NCBI GenBank assembly: GCA_036170535.1
Contig: JAVHPJ010000175.1
Location: 32,917 to 96,916 of the forward strand
Length of the DNA stretch: 64,000 nt
Reading direction: 5' to 3'
DNA from: SSF53 sp036170535
GTDB taxonomy: Bacteria; Spirochaetota; Leptospiria; Leptospirales; Leptonemataceae
Shown here: in pieces, positions 23,632 through 32,755 of the stretch
Layout: each line of letters begins with the position of its first letter
How positions within the stretch are numbered: position 1 is the first letter of the stretch
The notes under the pieces: generated by a model
What the model saw: the letters and a program-made list of their open reading frames with translations, nothing else
Database searches by the model: none
Told to the model about the DNA's origin: nothing
Made by a program: the position numbers and the translations under genes

Positions 23632-25779
23632 ATGGAAGCCACAAAGAAAACAGCCCGCAAATCCAAAGCCAAAGGCGCCACAACACGGAAGAAGGCGGGG
23701 GGGCGGGCCAAGACCCTCGTAATTGTCGAATCCCCCGCGAAGGCGAAAACCATTAATAAGTATCTGGGCAAGAACTACATCATCGAAGCGTCGATGGGAC
23801 ACATTATCGATCTGCCCAAGTCCCGTATCGCGGTCGACGTAGAGAATAACTTCCAACCCGAATACATCACGGTCCGCGGACGCGCGAGCATACTCAATCG
23901 CTTGAAGAAGCTCGCGGCATCCACCGAACGCGTGCTGTTGGCCGCCGACCCGGACCGGGAAGGCGAGGCGATCTCCTGGCACCTGTCCAATGCGCTGCGT
24001 TCGCGCAACGACAATATCAAGCGCATTGAGTTCAACGAGATTACCAAGACGGCGCTCGAAAGCGCGATCCTCAAGCCGCGCGACATCGACCAGGATCTGG
24101 TGAATGCCCAGCAGGCGCGCCGCATTCTCGATCGTCTGGTAGGTTACAATATTTCTCCGCTCCTCTGGAAGAAAGTCAAGCGCGGCCTGAGCGCCGGTCG
24201 GGTGCAATCGGTTGCATTGCGACTTATTTCTGAACGCGAAGATGAGATCGACGCGTTTGTTCCGGAAGAATACTGGACGTTGGATGCGAAGCTTGCCAGC
24301 GACGAAGGCGCCGTCAAAGCGAGTCTTCATAGCATCGACGGAAAAAAAGCGGAACTGCACAATGAGGCTGAAGTTACGGCGCTCGTCGGCGAACTCGAGA
24401 ACGCGAGTTTCACTATTAAGTCGATTTCAACGCGGGAGCGTCGTCGCCAACCGACCGCCCCGTATACGACTTCCAAGATGCAGCAGGACGCCGCCAACAA
24501 ACTCGGATTCACTTCTCAGAAGACGATGATGGTCGCCCAGCAATTGTATGAAGGCATTGAACTAGGCGAGGGCGTTACAGGACTTATTACGTACATGCGC
24601 ACCGACTCGACGCGCGTTTCGCCGCAGGCGGTCGACCAGGTGCGGGAGTATGTGCAGACGACTTATGGCGCCAATTATCTGAGCGCCGAGCCGCGGATTT
24701 ACAAATCTTCACGCAGCGCTCAAGATGCGCACGAAGCGATCCGACCCACTGATCCGCGCTTACATCCGGACAGTATTGCAAAGCATCTTTCTAAAGATCA
24801 GCTGCGTTTGTATCAGATGGTCTGGCAGAAATTCGTCTCGTCGCAAATGGCGGACGAAGTCGCCGACCATACATCAATCGACGTTGAAGCTGGTCGCACC
24901 TTGTTCCGGGCGACCGGTCGCGTCGTGAAATTCACCGGTTTCAGCGAGGTGTTCAGCGACGAGGAAAAGGATAAGAAGAAAAAAGACGCCTTGCTGCCGG
25001 CCGATCTTAAAGAAGGATCGGAGCTCAAGCTCAAGAAGCTCGAGCCAGAGCAGCATTTCACGCAACCGCCGCCGCGTTTTACGGACGCATCCATGGTGAA
25101 GACCCTCGAAGAATGCGGCGTGGGCCGGCCTTCAACCTATGCTCCTACCCTTTCGACTTTGCTTAAACGCTACTATGTCGTCCGCGTGCAGCGCGCCCTG
25201 AAGCCGACTGATCTCGGACGAATGGTCAACGAAATGATTTCATCGAACTTCCCCGCTCTTGTGGATACCGAGTTCACGGCGCGCATGGAGGACGACCTGG
25301 ACCGCGTCGCGCGGAATGATTTGAACTGGGTGGACATGTTACGCACCTTCTACTCGCCGTTTGCGGGCACGCTGAAGCAGGCTCACGAGAACATCGGGGA
25401 GATGCGCAACGCACTCGATGAACCGACGGATCACGTGTGTGAGAAATGCGGCCGCAACATGGTGAAAAAAATCGGCCGCAAGGGCTATTTTCTGGCCTGC
25501 CCGGGATTCCCCGAGTGCCGGAACGCCAAACCCATTCCACTGGGCGCGTGTCCCAAGTGCACGGAGGGTTCGGTCATTCAACGTTCTACCAAGCGCGGTC
25601 GTGCGTTCTTCGGTTGCAGTCGGTATCCGGACTGCGAGTTTTCCACATGGGATCGACCTGCAGAGGACCTCTGTCCGAAATGCGGCAAGATGCTGTTTGA
25701 AAAGTCGTCCCGCGAAAAGGGACGTTACGTCGCATGCTTATCGTGCGGATACGAGGATGCAGCCGGTCAGTCGGCATAG
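23632..25779 (+). CDS. topA: DNA topoisomerase I
   Basis: A 715-residue type IA topoisomerase that relaxes negative supercoils. A lysine-rich leader of about 27 residues precedes the TOPRIM domain (V-I-V-E-S-P-A-K-A-K, A-A-D-P-D-R-E-G-E). The active-site tyrosine is in I-T-Y-M-R-T-D-S. Three C-terminal C4-type zinc ribbons (starting C-E-K-C, C-P-K-C and C-P-K-C) span about residues 600-710. It follows dprA. Confidence 0.97.
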   Translation: MEATKKTARKSKAKGATTRKKAGGRAKTLVIVESPAKAKTINKYLGKNYIIEASMGHIIDLPKSRIAVDVENNFQPEYITVRGRASILNRLKKLAASTERVLLAADPDREGEAISWHLSNALRSRNDNIKRIEFNEITKTALESAILKPRDIDQDLVNAQQARRILDRLVGYNISPLLWKKVKRGLSAGRVQSVALRLISEREDEIDAFVPEEYWTLDAKLASDEGAVKASLHSIDGKKAELHNEAEVTALVGELENASFTIKSISTRERRRQPTAPYTTSKMQQDAANKLGFTSQKTMMVAQQLYEGIELGEGVTGLITYMRTDSTRVSPQAVDQVREYVQTTYGANYLSAEPRIYKSSRSAQDAHEAIRPTDPRLHPDSIAKHLSKDQLRLYQMVWQKFVSSQMADEVADHTSIDVEAGRTLFRATGRVVKFTGFSEVFSDEEKDKKKKDALLPADLKEGSELKLKKLEPEQHFTQPPPRFTDASMVKTLEECGVGRPSTYAPTLSTLLKRYYVVRVQRALKPTDLGRMVNEMISSNFPALVDTEFTARMEDDLDRVARNDLNWVDMLRTFYSPFAGTLKQAHENIGEMRNALDEPTDHVCEKCGRNMVKKIGRKGYFLACPGFPECRNAKPIPLGACPKCTEGSVIQRSTKRGRAFFGCSRYPDCEFSTWDRPAEDLCPKCGKMLFEKSSREKGRYVACLSCGYEDAAGQSA

Positions 25780-25876
25780 TCGCGCCCGCCGGGCGTCGGC
25801 GAATAGCCGTCCAGCTCAGGTATTGCGGGACGGTTCGGCTTGACGCCTCTCCGCGGACTTCGAATCTGGCCGCACT

Positions 25877-27202
25877 ATGAAACTGGCAACGAAAGCCGCT
25901 CTCTGCAATATACGCCGCACTCCCTTTGCGCAAATTGGCAAGGCCTTCGGTCCTTATACATCGCACGATCTCGGGACGATTGTTGCGAAAGACATCCTTG
26001 AACAAAGCAAGATCAAGCTTGAAGAAATCGACGCTGTCCTGGTCGGCGAGGGCTTTCCCTTTGCGCCGAATCCGGCGCGCGTGATCGCAAATCGACTGAA
26101 TATTCCGCCCGCCACTCCCGCTTTGACGCTGGCCAACAACTGCGTTTCATCCATGGAAGCGGTCGCCGAGGCGGCGCGCCGCATCCAGCTGGAAGAAGGC
26201 GATCTGTTTTTGACCTTGGGCGAAGAGTCGCAAACCGCAATGCCCTTCGTCGTAAAAAACGCACGCGCTAACAAGAAAACGAACACCATCGACAAGATCA
26301 TGAAGTCTCTTCCGGATAATCTGCCGGAAGGAGTCGAGATTCGAGACAGTCTGGACGATGGTCTGGGCGATTCAGAGACGAGCTTTGGCATGGCGGTTAC
26401 CGCTGAAATTGTGGCGCAAAACTACGGCATCAGTCGCGAAACTTCCGACAAGCTGGCTTACGAAAGCTTTAAGCGCGCATTGGAGGCAACTCAGGCCGGG
26501 AAATATCGCCCCTTCTTGATCCCGGTTAAGGACGACGAAGGTCAAATGTTGGCTGACGACGAAGCAGTCATGTTGCGCGAGGGCATTGTAAAAAATCCGG
26601 GCCGGATGGACAAGGCGATGCTCTTGTTTGACAACCCGCAGATGAAATTCGCTGAGTTTCAGCAAAAATACGGCAAATTTCTTACTAAAGCGGCCACGGT
26701 TCCCACTGTTACAATCTTTAATGCGTGTGCGCGTTCAGACGGCGCCGCCGGGCTTCTGGTAACGACCGAAGGCAAGGCGAAAGAACTCGGACTCAAGGTG
26801 CAGGCGTATCTGACCGGGTTTCGCATGAAAGGCGTGCATCCCAACTACATGGGAATCGGTCAGGCTGAGGCGAGCCTGGCGTTGCTCGAAGACCTTGGAA
26901 TGACTATTGATCAAGTGGATCAAATTGAAATCCACGAAGCGTTCGCCGCCACGGCAATTGGCGCACTGGAAGAGATCAAGAAGCGTACTGGCCTGGACTG
27001 GGAGAAGAAGTTCGACGAAGGTCGCATTAACGCCTATGGCAGCTCGATCGCCCTCGGACATCCATTTGGCGCTACCGGCATTCGCTTAATTGCAAATGCT
27101 GTAATGGTGATGAACGAAAATCCGGCCGTAAACACTGTGCTCATTACTGCTTGTGCGCATGGCGGCGTCGCCGGCGCCATGATGATTGAACGGGCGAAGT
27201 AG
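25877..27202 (+). CDS. Thiolase family acetyl-CoA acyltransferase
   Basis: A 441-residue thiolase. The nucleophilic cysteine is in A-N-N-C-V-S-S-M, with the H-E-A-F-A-A and G-H-P-F-G-A-T-G histidine motifs and the second cysteine in T-A-C-A-H-G-G. It either splits 3-ketoacyl-CoA in beta-oxidation or condenses acetyl-CoA. The long form (more than 430 residues) is nearer to FadI-type degradative thiolases. No acyl-CoA dehydrogenase or hydratase gene is adjacent, so direction is not determined. Convergent with recD. Confidence 0.9.
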   Translation: MKLATKAALCNIRRTPFAQIGKAFGPYTSHDLGTIVAKDILEQSKIKLEEIDAVLVGEGFPFAPNPARVIANRLNIPPATPALTLANNCVSSMEAVAEAARRIQLEEGDLFLTLGEESQTAMPFVVKNARANKKTNTIDKIMKSLPDNLPEGVEIRDSLDDGLGDSETSFGMAVTAEIVAQNYGISRETSDKLAYESFKRALEATQAGKYRPFLIPVKDDEGQMLADDEAVMLREGIVKNPGRMDKAMLLFDNPQMKFAEFQQKYGKFLTKAATVPTVTIFNACARSDGAAGLLVTTEGKAKELGLKVQAYLTGFRMKGVHPNYMGIGQAEASLALLEDLGMTIDQVDQIEIHEAFAATAIGALEEIKKRTGLDWEKKFDEGRINAYGSSIALGHPFGATGIRLIANAVMVMNENPAVNTVLITACAHGGVAGAMMIERAK

Positions 27203-27232
27203 TTCGCCTTTACTGACGACTAACATCCGGAT

Positions 27233-29107
27233 TCAGAACAGTTCGCCCTGATTCGAGTCCGGCGCCGGCGCGCGGTTCCGATTGGAGCCGCGCTTTTTGT
27301 TTGCCGTCGCCGCTGATGCATTGTCCGTCTGGTCCCCGGCTGGCGGCGTGGATGCTCCGCTCCGACCCGCCGCAGCGGCGGCCAGTTGACTTGCCAGCCC
27401 CGACATCCGCATGGTTTTCCTTTCGACGGCGCGTTCAAAGACGCTTTCTTCCCCAAAGACGATCGCGCGTTTCCGGGCGCGCGTAATTGCAGTATAGACG
27501 GTCTCGCGAGTCAGAACTTCCGAGTCCGTATCCGGCAATACAAAAAGCGTCGTCTGAAACTCGCTGCCCTGGCTTTTATGCACCGTCATCGCGTAGCAGA
27601 TCTCATAAGGCGGAAGCAACGCGACGGGAAAGCGGCGCAGATCGGTCGGACCATCTCCGTGAAACCAGGCCTGGAGCGCGCCCTCTGCGTCCACGAATGT
27701 TATGCCGATATCCCCGTTGAACAGTCCGAGATTGTAGTCGTTCTGCGTAATCAAAAGCGGACATCCATGAAAGAGGCGATCGACGCGGGCTGTCCGCGGC
27801 GCCAGTCCTGCCTGAATCAGAACGCGAACGGTTAATTGGTTAAGAGCATCGATGCCGTAGCGTCCGGCGCGCAGGGCTGCGAGCAGTCGAAATTCCTCAA
27901 ATTTTTCCAGCGCGGACTGCGGCGTAGTTGCGCCTGCGAAGGCTCTGTATCCTTCAAGTATGCAACGTTTGAGCGCCCGGTCGTCCAGCGGAAGGCGCTC
28001 AAGGTCGGCATTCTCGCCGTCATTGATAATCCGTAAGGCATCTTGCGCGTCACCGGCCCGAATCGCCCGAGCGAGCGCTGCGATGCCGCTTTTCTCTCCA
28101 AAGCGGTAGTTGCGCGTGAACGTAGTGATGCTGTCGCGTAAAGCAGCAGAAGCGGCAATCTCTGCAAATGCGGCGCCGGCTTCCACGGATGCCAGCTGGT
28201 CGCGATCTCCCAGCACTATCAGACTTGCGCGGCGAGGCAAAGCATCCAGGGTGCGGGCCAGCAACGGCAGGTCGATCATTGAGGCCTCATCGATGATGAG
28301 CAAATCAATATTCAACGGGTTTCGTGCGTTGCGTCGAAACTCGCTGGTATATGCGAGGGGTTCGAGCAGTCGATGCAGCGTGGCGACTTCCGGCGGGACG
28401 AGGTCGCTTATAACATCTTGCGGAAGCTTTGCAAATGCGGATGCGATCGAATCCTTCAGGCGCGCAGCCGCTTTGCCCGTAGGCGCGGCCAGTGCGGCGC
28501 GCAGCTCGGGGCGTTCCGCCCGGTGAAGCGCCAGGATGCGAGCCACAGTCGCCGTTTTTCCCGAGCCCGGTCCGCCGCTAACAATCAATAGAGCGCTCTC
28601 AAACGATCGACGCGCGGCCAGCGCCTGTTTGTCCTCCGGGTCAGCGTCGGGAAACAAGCGCGCGAAGCGGGAAGAAAAATCCGGGCCCGGCGGGCTGTGC
28701 GCGTTTAGCGCCAATTCGGTCAGCCGCCTGGCGATGGAATATTCGTAGCTCCAGTAGCGATGCCAGTAGACGCGGTTGCCGGCCAGTGCAATGGGTCGTG
28801 CGGTTTTCTCAGGTTCGACCGATGTGAGTCGCGATGCCGCCAACTCCAGTCGCGCGCGACCGTCCTTGAGCCAGGCGAACGTGGCCCGACGCTCATCTTC
28901 TTCCAGGTCCATCTCCGCGGGCCAGTCGATCCATTCTGGCGGCGCGTCGAGGTCAAGGCATAAATGGCCTTCGGCAAGCTGGAGGCCGATCAGCTGATAA
29001 AGGGCGCGGCGCCGTTTGCGTTCTATGGGATCAACGATCGGTTCCAGTCGAAGGAGCAGGTCGGCCAGCTCCGCGTCCAGTGCGCGCAATTTTAAGGACC
29101 GTGTCAT
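27233..29107 (-). CDS. recD: Exodeoxyribonuclease V subunit alpha
   Basis: A 624-residue RecD, the 5'-3' helicase of RecBCD. The Walker A motif is G-G-P-G-S-G-K-T, followed by A-A-P-T-G-K-A-A-A-R-L and I-I-D-E-A-S-M-I-D, with a UvrD-like C-terminus (V-H-K-S-Q-G-S-E-F). The tail after about residue 585 is low-complexity (Ala/Ser/Asn/Arg-rich), beyond the usual end. Its start overlaps the recB stop by four bases (ATGA type), so the two are translationally coupled. Confidence 0.95.
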   Translation of the reverse strand: MTRSLKLRALDAELADLLLRLEPIVDPIERKRRRALYQLIGLQLAEGHLCLDLDAPPEWIDWPAEMDLEEDERRATFAWLKDGRARLELAASRLTSVEPEKTARPIALAGNRVYWHRYWSYEYSIARRLTELALNAHSPPGPDFSSRFARLFPDADPEDKQALAARRSFESALLIVSGGPGSGKTATVARILALHRAERPELRAALAAPTGKAAARLKDSIASAFAKLPQDVISDLVPPEVATLHRLLEPLAYTSEFRRNARNPLNIDLLIIDEASMIDLPLLARTLDALPRRASLIVLGDRDQLASVEAGAAFAEIAASAALRDSITTFTRNYRFGEKSGIAALARAIRAGDAQDALRIINDGENADLERLPLDDRALKRCILEGYRAFAGATTPQSALEKFEEFRLLAALRAGRYGIDALNQLTVRVLIQAGLAPRTARVDRLFHGCPLLITQNDYNLGLFNGDIGITFVDAEGALQAWFHGDGPTDLRRFPVALLPPYEICYAMTVHKSQGSEFQTTLFVLPDTDSEVLTRETVYTAITRARKRAIVFGEESVFERAVERKTMRMSGLASQLAAAAAGRSGASTPPAGDQTDNASAATANKKRGSNRNRAPAPDSNQGELF

Positions 29108-32100
29108 GAATCCCCGGCGCCGGCATACTGAGTCCGGAAAATGGCCAGCCGACGTTCTGATGGTCGGGCGCAGAACATACCGTAGCGCCGGCCGTCCAGC
29201 TCGCCGACGCCGCGGAGGAAGGCGTAGATTACACCGCCAAAATTTCTCTCATAGCTGTAGCCGCGGACCCTCTGGGCCAGATAGCGATCCAGGGCGTCGA
29301 CATAGACGTAATACTGCAGCGGATAGCGCGCTTCCCGCATGGACCGCCGCAAGGAGGGACCGTCATAGTTCCGACGGTCGTTTCCGAGGAAGTTGGATTT
29401 CCAATCCAGCAAGAAATAGCGCCGATCGGTCAATGCGGAGCTGTCGGAACTATTGCCGACCTCGGGTCCCAGTGCGAAAACGAGATCAATAAAGCCCATC
29501 ATAAAGCCGGCCGGTCGGTCCGTCAGTGCACGCGCGGGATCTGCGCCGGCCGATGGGCGTCCCCCGGGACCAACGACAAGAAGCTCGGGCTCGCGCGGCA
29601 TCGGATAATAAAACGCCAGCTCGGGCAGGGCCTCCCCGGGCTCTACCTGCTGCAGGCGTCGCCCGCCGGGCAAGGGCGCATCCAGAACCGCTTCAATCAT
29701 CCCGGCGATCGCCGGCCGCCATCGCGGATCGTAGCCGCCGCGTAATAGTTCCGACGCGATCAAGTCCCTGCGTCGCTCCGGCGCCGCCCGATACAGGCAG
29801 TCCGGGGAGCGGAATAACTCCTCGAACAGGCTGTGCAGGAAGATCCCCGGCTCGGCTCCGCGCGGAAAATTAAAGATGCTCCACGCGTCCGCTTGCGGCT
29901 GTTCCAGCGAAGCAGGGCGCGACGATTGATCGTAGTCGCGCGCGTCATCAAAACTGCCGTCTCCCGCGCCGGCCTCCAGCGCCGCACGAGCGTACGCGGT
30001 AAAACTCTTGAGCGAAAAGCCGGGCCGGGCGCGCACCCCGCCTGGCAGCATACGTTCGCTCAGTTGTAGCGCTTGCTCCTGCCGATCAAGCGGATGCGCC
30101 TCCAGACGGCGGTCTACGGTTGTTATCTGCAGCGCATCCGAACCAGCTCGATTTGCGAGGTTCTCGAGGGTCTTGATCCTCGTTTCGTCGTCATCCGCCG
30201 CGTCCGATCCCGCATGCAGTCGAAAGAGCGCGTAATCGGCGGCGCTTACGGTACTGCGCGAACCAGTTCGTCCAACGAATATAACCAGCTTGCTTGCGGC
30301 GCGCGTGACAGCGACGTAAAACAGGCGCAGGTCTTCTTCCAAATTTTCTCGCGCCGCAAGTGCGCGTGCATTTTGCACATCTTCGGCCGTAATGCCGGCT
30401 GCAGTAAAACCTTCCGGCGTCGGGCGATCACGGGAGGCAAGCAGCCGCGCAAAGACGGCGGGCAGCAAGGTCTCGCCGTGGTCAGCGGCCTCGTGGTAGA
30501 TAACGTTTTGATCCGGGCGAATTGCGCGCGCGCGCCAGAGGAATGGGCAATACACTGTCTCGAACTCCAGACCCTTGCTGACATGCACGGTCATGATCTG
30601 GACTGCGTCCTCGTCGCTTTCGAGCCGCAGCTGGCTGGAATCGTCGCGCGTCGCACCGGTCCGTCGCTGCCGCCGCAGCCAACGAATGTCAGCGTCCGGT
30701 CCGGAGTTCGCCGCAGCATGAATGAGTTCTGCGATATGCAATATGTTAGTGAGGCTTCGATCTCCGCCGACGCGCCGCAATAGCGAAGTGCGCAAATCGA
30801 ATCCTGGCTCATATTCTTCGTTGAGCAGGCGTTGAAACATCGCCATAAAACCGCGCCGACGCCAGAGGCGGGCATGTTCTTGAAACTGTAGCGAGACGCG
30901 TTCTAACTCCGCAGGCGAGTCAAAAATTTCGGTAACGCGCACTGCAGTGCAGCCCCACAGCGCAGTGGTCAGAGCGCGCTTCAGCCATCGCCGATCGCCG
31001 CCGGAGTCTACGGCCTGTAATATGATTTCCAGGTCAAACGCTTCAGGCGCCTGAAATACGCTGCGATCGCTGCGCAGAGCGCTGCGCACTCCGACAGCGG
31101 CGAGGCCGGTGCGCATCGCGTCCGCCTCGGCATGGGTGCGAACCAGCACGGCAATCGAAGCTGGGCCGGACTTTTCCACTTGCGAAAGTTGCTCCGCGAT
31201 TCGTGCGGCAGTGAAGCGGACCGCCAGGTCGCTCAAGCCTTCTGCGCTCCAACCGCGCGATTCCGGCGCCGGTGCGAAAGCGATTTCCACGCGACCTGGC
31301 GGCGCATCTTTTGTGCGGGCCGAAACCATGGGCGGGTATTCGATTTCGGCGGAGAGGAACGGCGCCTGACCGTTTGGCGGCGTGAATATGGCGTTAATAC
31401 CGCGTGCGATGATTTCAGTGGATCGATAGCTGCGAGAAAGAGTCCAGGCGCGATCCGTTTCTTTGCGCGCTTTCAAATAGGCGCGTATTTCCGCGCCCCT
31501 AAAACGATATATGGACTGCTTGGGATCTCCAATGAGAAAAAGCGATTGATCCGGATCGCTGAAAATCCGCTGAAAAATGGCCCACTGCACAGGATCCGTA
31601 TCCTGGAATTCATCGATCAAACCTGCTCGAAAGCGTCGCTTAAGGCAGGATTGGAATTCTTGCGTTTCCAGGGCGCTGCGGACTGCAATCAGCAGATCCT
31701 GATAAGAAAGCAGTTGGCGTCGCCGCTTAACTTCGGCCAGTTGTTCCGGCCCCTCATTCAAAAACTTCAGGCATTCTACGGCGACAGCGTCGCTGACCCG
31801 ACCATGCGCTTCCAACCACGCGTCGCGAAATTCGCGGGCCGCTTCGATCAAGGCCGGATCCGCACTCTTCGCTTTGCGTGAGCGTTCAGAGCTCATGCTG
31901 AACGCCTCCGCGGGAACGTTCCAGTCCTCCAGGCCCCGCTGTGCGAAGCGCTTCAGCGTCAGCGCCTCATCCCGTAAATCGCCGGCCGCCTCCGCAGGCA
32001 TGGTTTCCAGGTAACTCGTGAGTTGGTGAAATGCGGCTTCCATCCGATTTCGCGCGGACCCGCCGGAGAAATCCGGAACCGCCGCAGACGCGCCTGACGG

Positions 32101-32751
32101 ATTGTCCAGCATCGACTGCATTTTGAGAATGTTCGGGGCGCCGCACAGCTGCAGTCCCGGGCGTTGCAATACAGCGTAGAGCAGGCTTTCGAGATCCTCC
32201 GGACCAAACCGCAGAGAACGAAGGGCGCGGTGCGAGTCGATATCGGCCGGAGCAAATCGGCGTCGCCAGAAATCCAGCGCCGCGTCATGGATGAGCTCCG
32301 ACTCGTCCGTTATAAGCCCGGCTCCTGTCGGCGCTCCGCTTTCGAAGGCCCATTCCTGCAACGCGCGCGCGCAAAATCCATGAATTGTGTAAATGGCGGC
32401 GTCGTCGAAATCGGCGATGGCAGCGCTCAGTCGCTCTTCCGTTTCTGCAGCGGAATTGGGGCCGGCGAGCAGCGCGGCCATGTCGGCATCGACCTTGCCT
32501 GCCGGAGTTTCGCCTCGAATCAATTGCAGCGCCTCGTTCAGCGTTACTCGCAGTCGTTCGCGCAGCTCTTCGGCAGCGGCGTTTGTGAATGTAACCGCCA
32601 GAATGTTGCCTACTCCAAGGCCGTCGCCCTCAATCAGCAGTCGCAGATACAATCGGGTAACGGTGAAGGTTTTGCCGGACCCCGCTGAGGCTTCGATCAG
32701 ACTGCGTCCCTGCAAGGGGCAGGATTTAAAATCAAGTTCCGAATACATCAC
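29104..32751 (-). CDS. recB: Exodeoxyribonuclease V subunit beta
   Basis: A 1215-residue RecB helicase-nuclease. The N-terminal UvrD helicase has Walker A A-S-A-G-S-G-K-T, D-E-F-Q-D-T-D-P-V-Q-W and G-D-P-K-Q-S-I-Y-R-F-R. The C-terminal RecB nuclease domain has L-L-D-W-K-S-N and a Q-x-x-x-Y motif. It processes double-strand ends for RecA, with RecC and RecD encoded in the same run (recC stop and recB start are four bases apart). Three exact copies of the dispersed 11-mer lie in its 3' part, around and inside the nuclease domain. Confidence 0.95.
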   Translation of the reverse strand: MMYSELDFKSCPLQGRSLIEASAGSGKTFTVTRLYLRLLIEGDGLGVGNILAVTFTNAAAEELRERLRVTLNEALQLIRGETPAGKVDADMAALLAGPNSAAETEERLSAAIADFDDAAIYTIHGFCARALQEWAFESGAPTGAGLITDESELIHDAALDFWRRRFAPADIDSHRALRSLRFGPEDLESLLYAVLQRPGLQLCGAPNILKMQSMLDNPSGASAAVPDFSGGSARNRMEAAFHQLTSYLETMPAEAAGDLRDEALTLKRFAQRGLEDWNVPAEAFSMSSERSRKAKSADPALIEAAREFRDAWLEAHGRVSDAVAVECLKFLNEGPEQLAEVKRRRQLLSYQDLLIAVRSALETQEFQSCLKRRFRAGLIDEFQDTDPVQWAIFQRIFSDPDQSLFLIGDPKQSIYRFRGAEIRAYLKARKETDRAWTLSRSYRSTEIIARGINAIFTPPNGQAPFLSAEIEYPPMVSARTKDAPPGRVEIAFAPAPESRGWSAEGLSDLAVRFTAARIAEQLSQVEKSGPASIAVLVRTHAEADAMRTGLAAVGVRSALRSDRSVFQAPEAFDLEIILQAVDSGGDRRWLKRALTTALWGCTAVRVTEIFDSPAELERVSLQFQEHARLWRRRGFMAMFQRLLNEEYEPGFDLRTSLLRRVGGDRSLTNILHIAELIHAAANSGPDADIRWLRRQRRTGATRDDSSQLRLESDEDAVQIMTVHVSKGLEFETVYCPFLWRARAIRPDQNVIYHEAADHGETLLPAVFARLLASRDRPTPEGFTAAGITAEDVQNARALAARENLEEDLRLFYVAVTRAASKLVIFVGRTGSRSTVSAADYALFRLHAGSDAADDDETRIKTLENLANRAGSDALQITTVDRRLEAHPLDRQEQALQLSERMLPGGVRARPGFSLKSFTAYARAALEAGAGDGSFDDARDYDQSSRPASLEQPQADAWSIFNFPRGAEPGIFLHSLFEELFRSPDCLYRAAPERRRDLIASELLRGGYDPRWRPAIAGMIEAVLDAPLPGGRRLQQVEPGEALPELAFYYPMPREPELLVVGPGGRPSAGADPARALTDRPAGFMMGFIDLVFALGPEVGNSSDSSALTDRRYFLLDWKSNFLGNDRRNYDGPSLRRSMREARYPLQYYVYVDALDRYLAQRVRGYSYERNFGGVIYAFLRGVGELDGRRYGMFCARPSERRLAIFRTQYAGAGDS
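29365..29375 (+). repeat. Dispersed 11-mer in recB (R-N-Y-D frame)
   Basis: Exact copy, antisense to recB, just after the nuclease D-W-K motif; translated as R-N-Y. Confidence 0.9.
29443..29453 (-). repeat. Dispersed 11-mer in recB (N-S-S-D frame)
   Basis: Exact copy in sense orientation in recB, read as N-S-S-D. Confidence 0.9.
29745..29755 (+). repeat. Dispersed 11-mer in recB (S-E-L-L frame)
   Basis: Exact antisense copy, read in the third frame as S-E-L-L. Confidence 0.9.
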
Positions 32752-32755
32752 GCAA

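Noticed and set aside
25801..25833. Possible hairpin after topA (CCGTCC/GGACGG)
   Set aside because: Only 6 bp with a 15-base loop and no T-tract, common by chance in GC-rich DNA.
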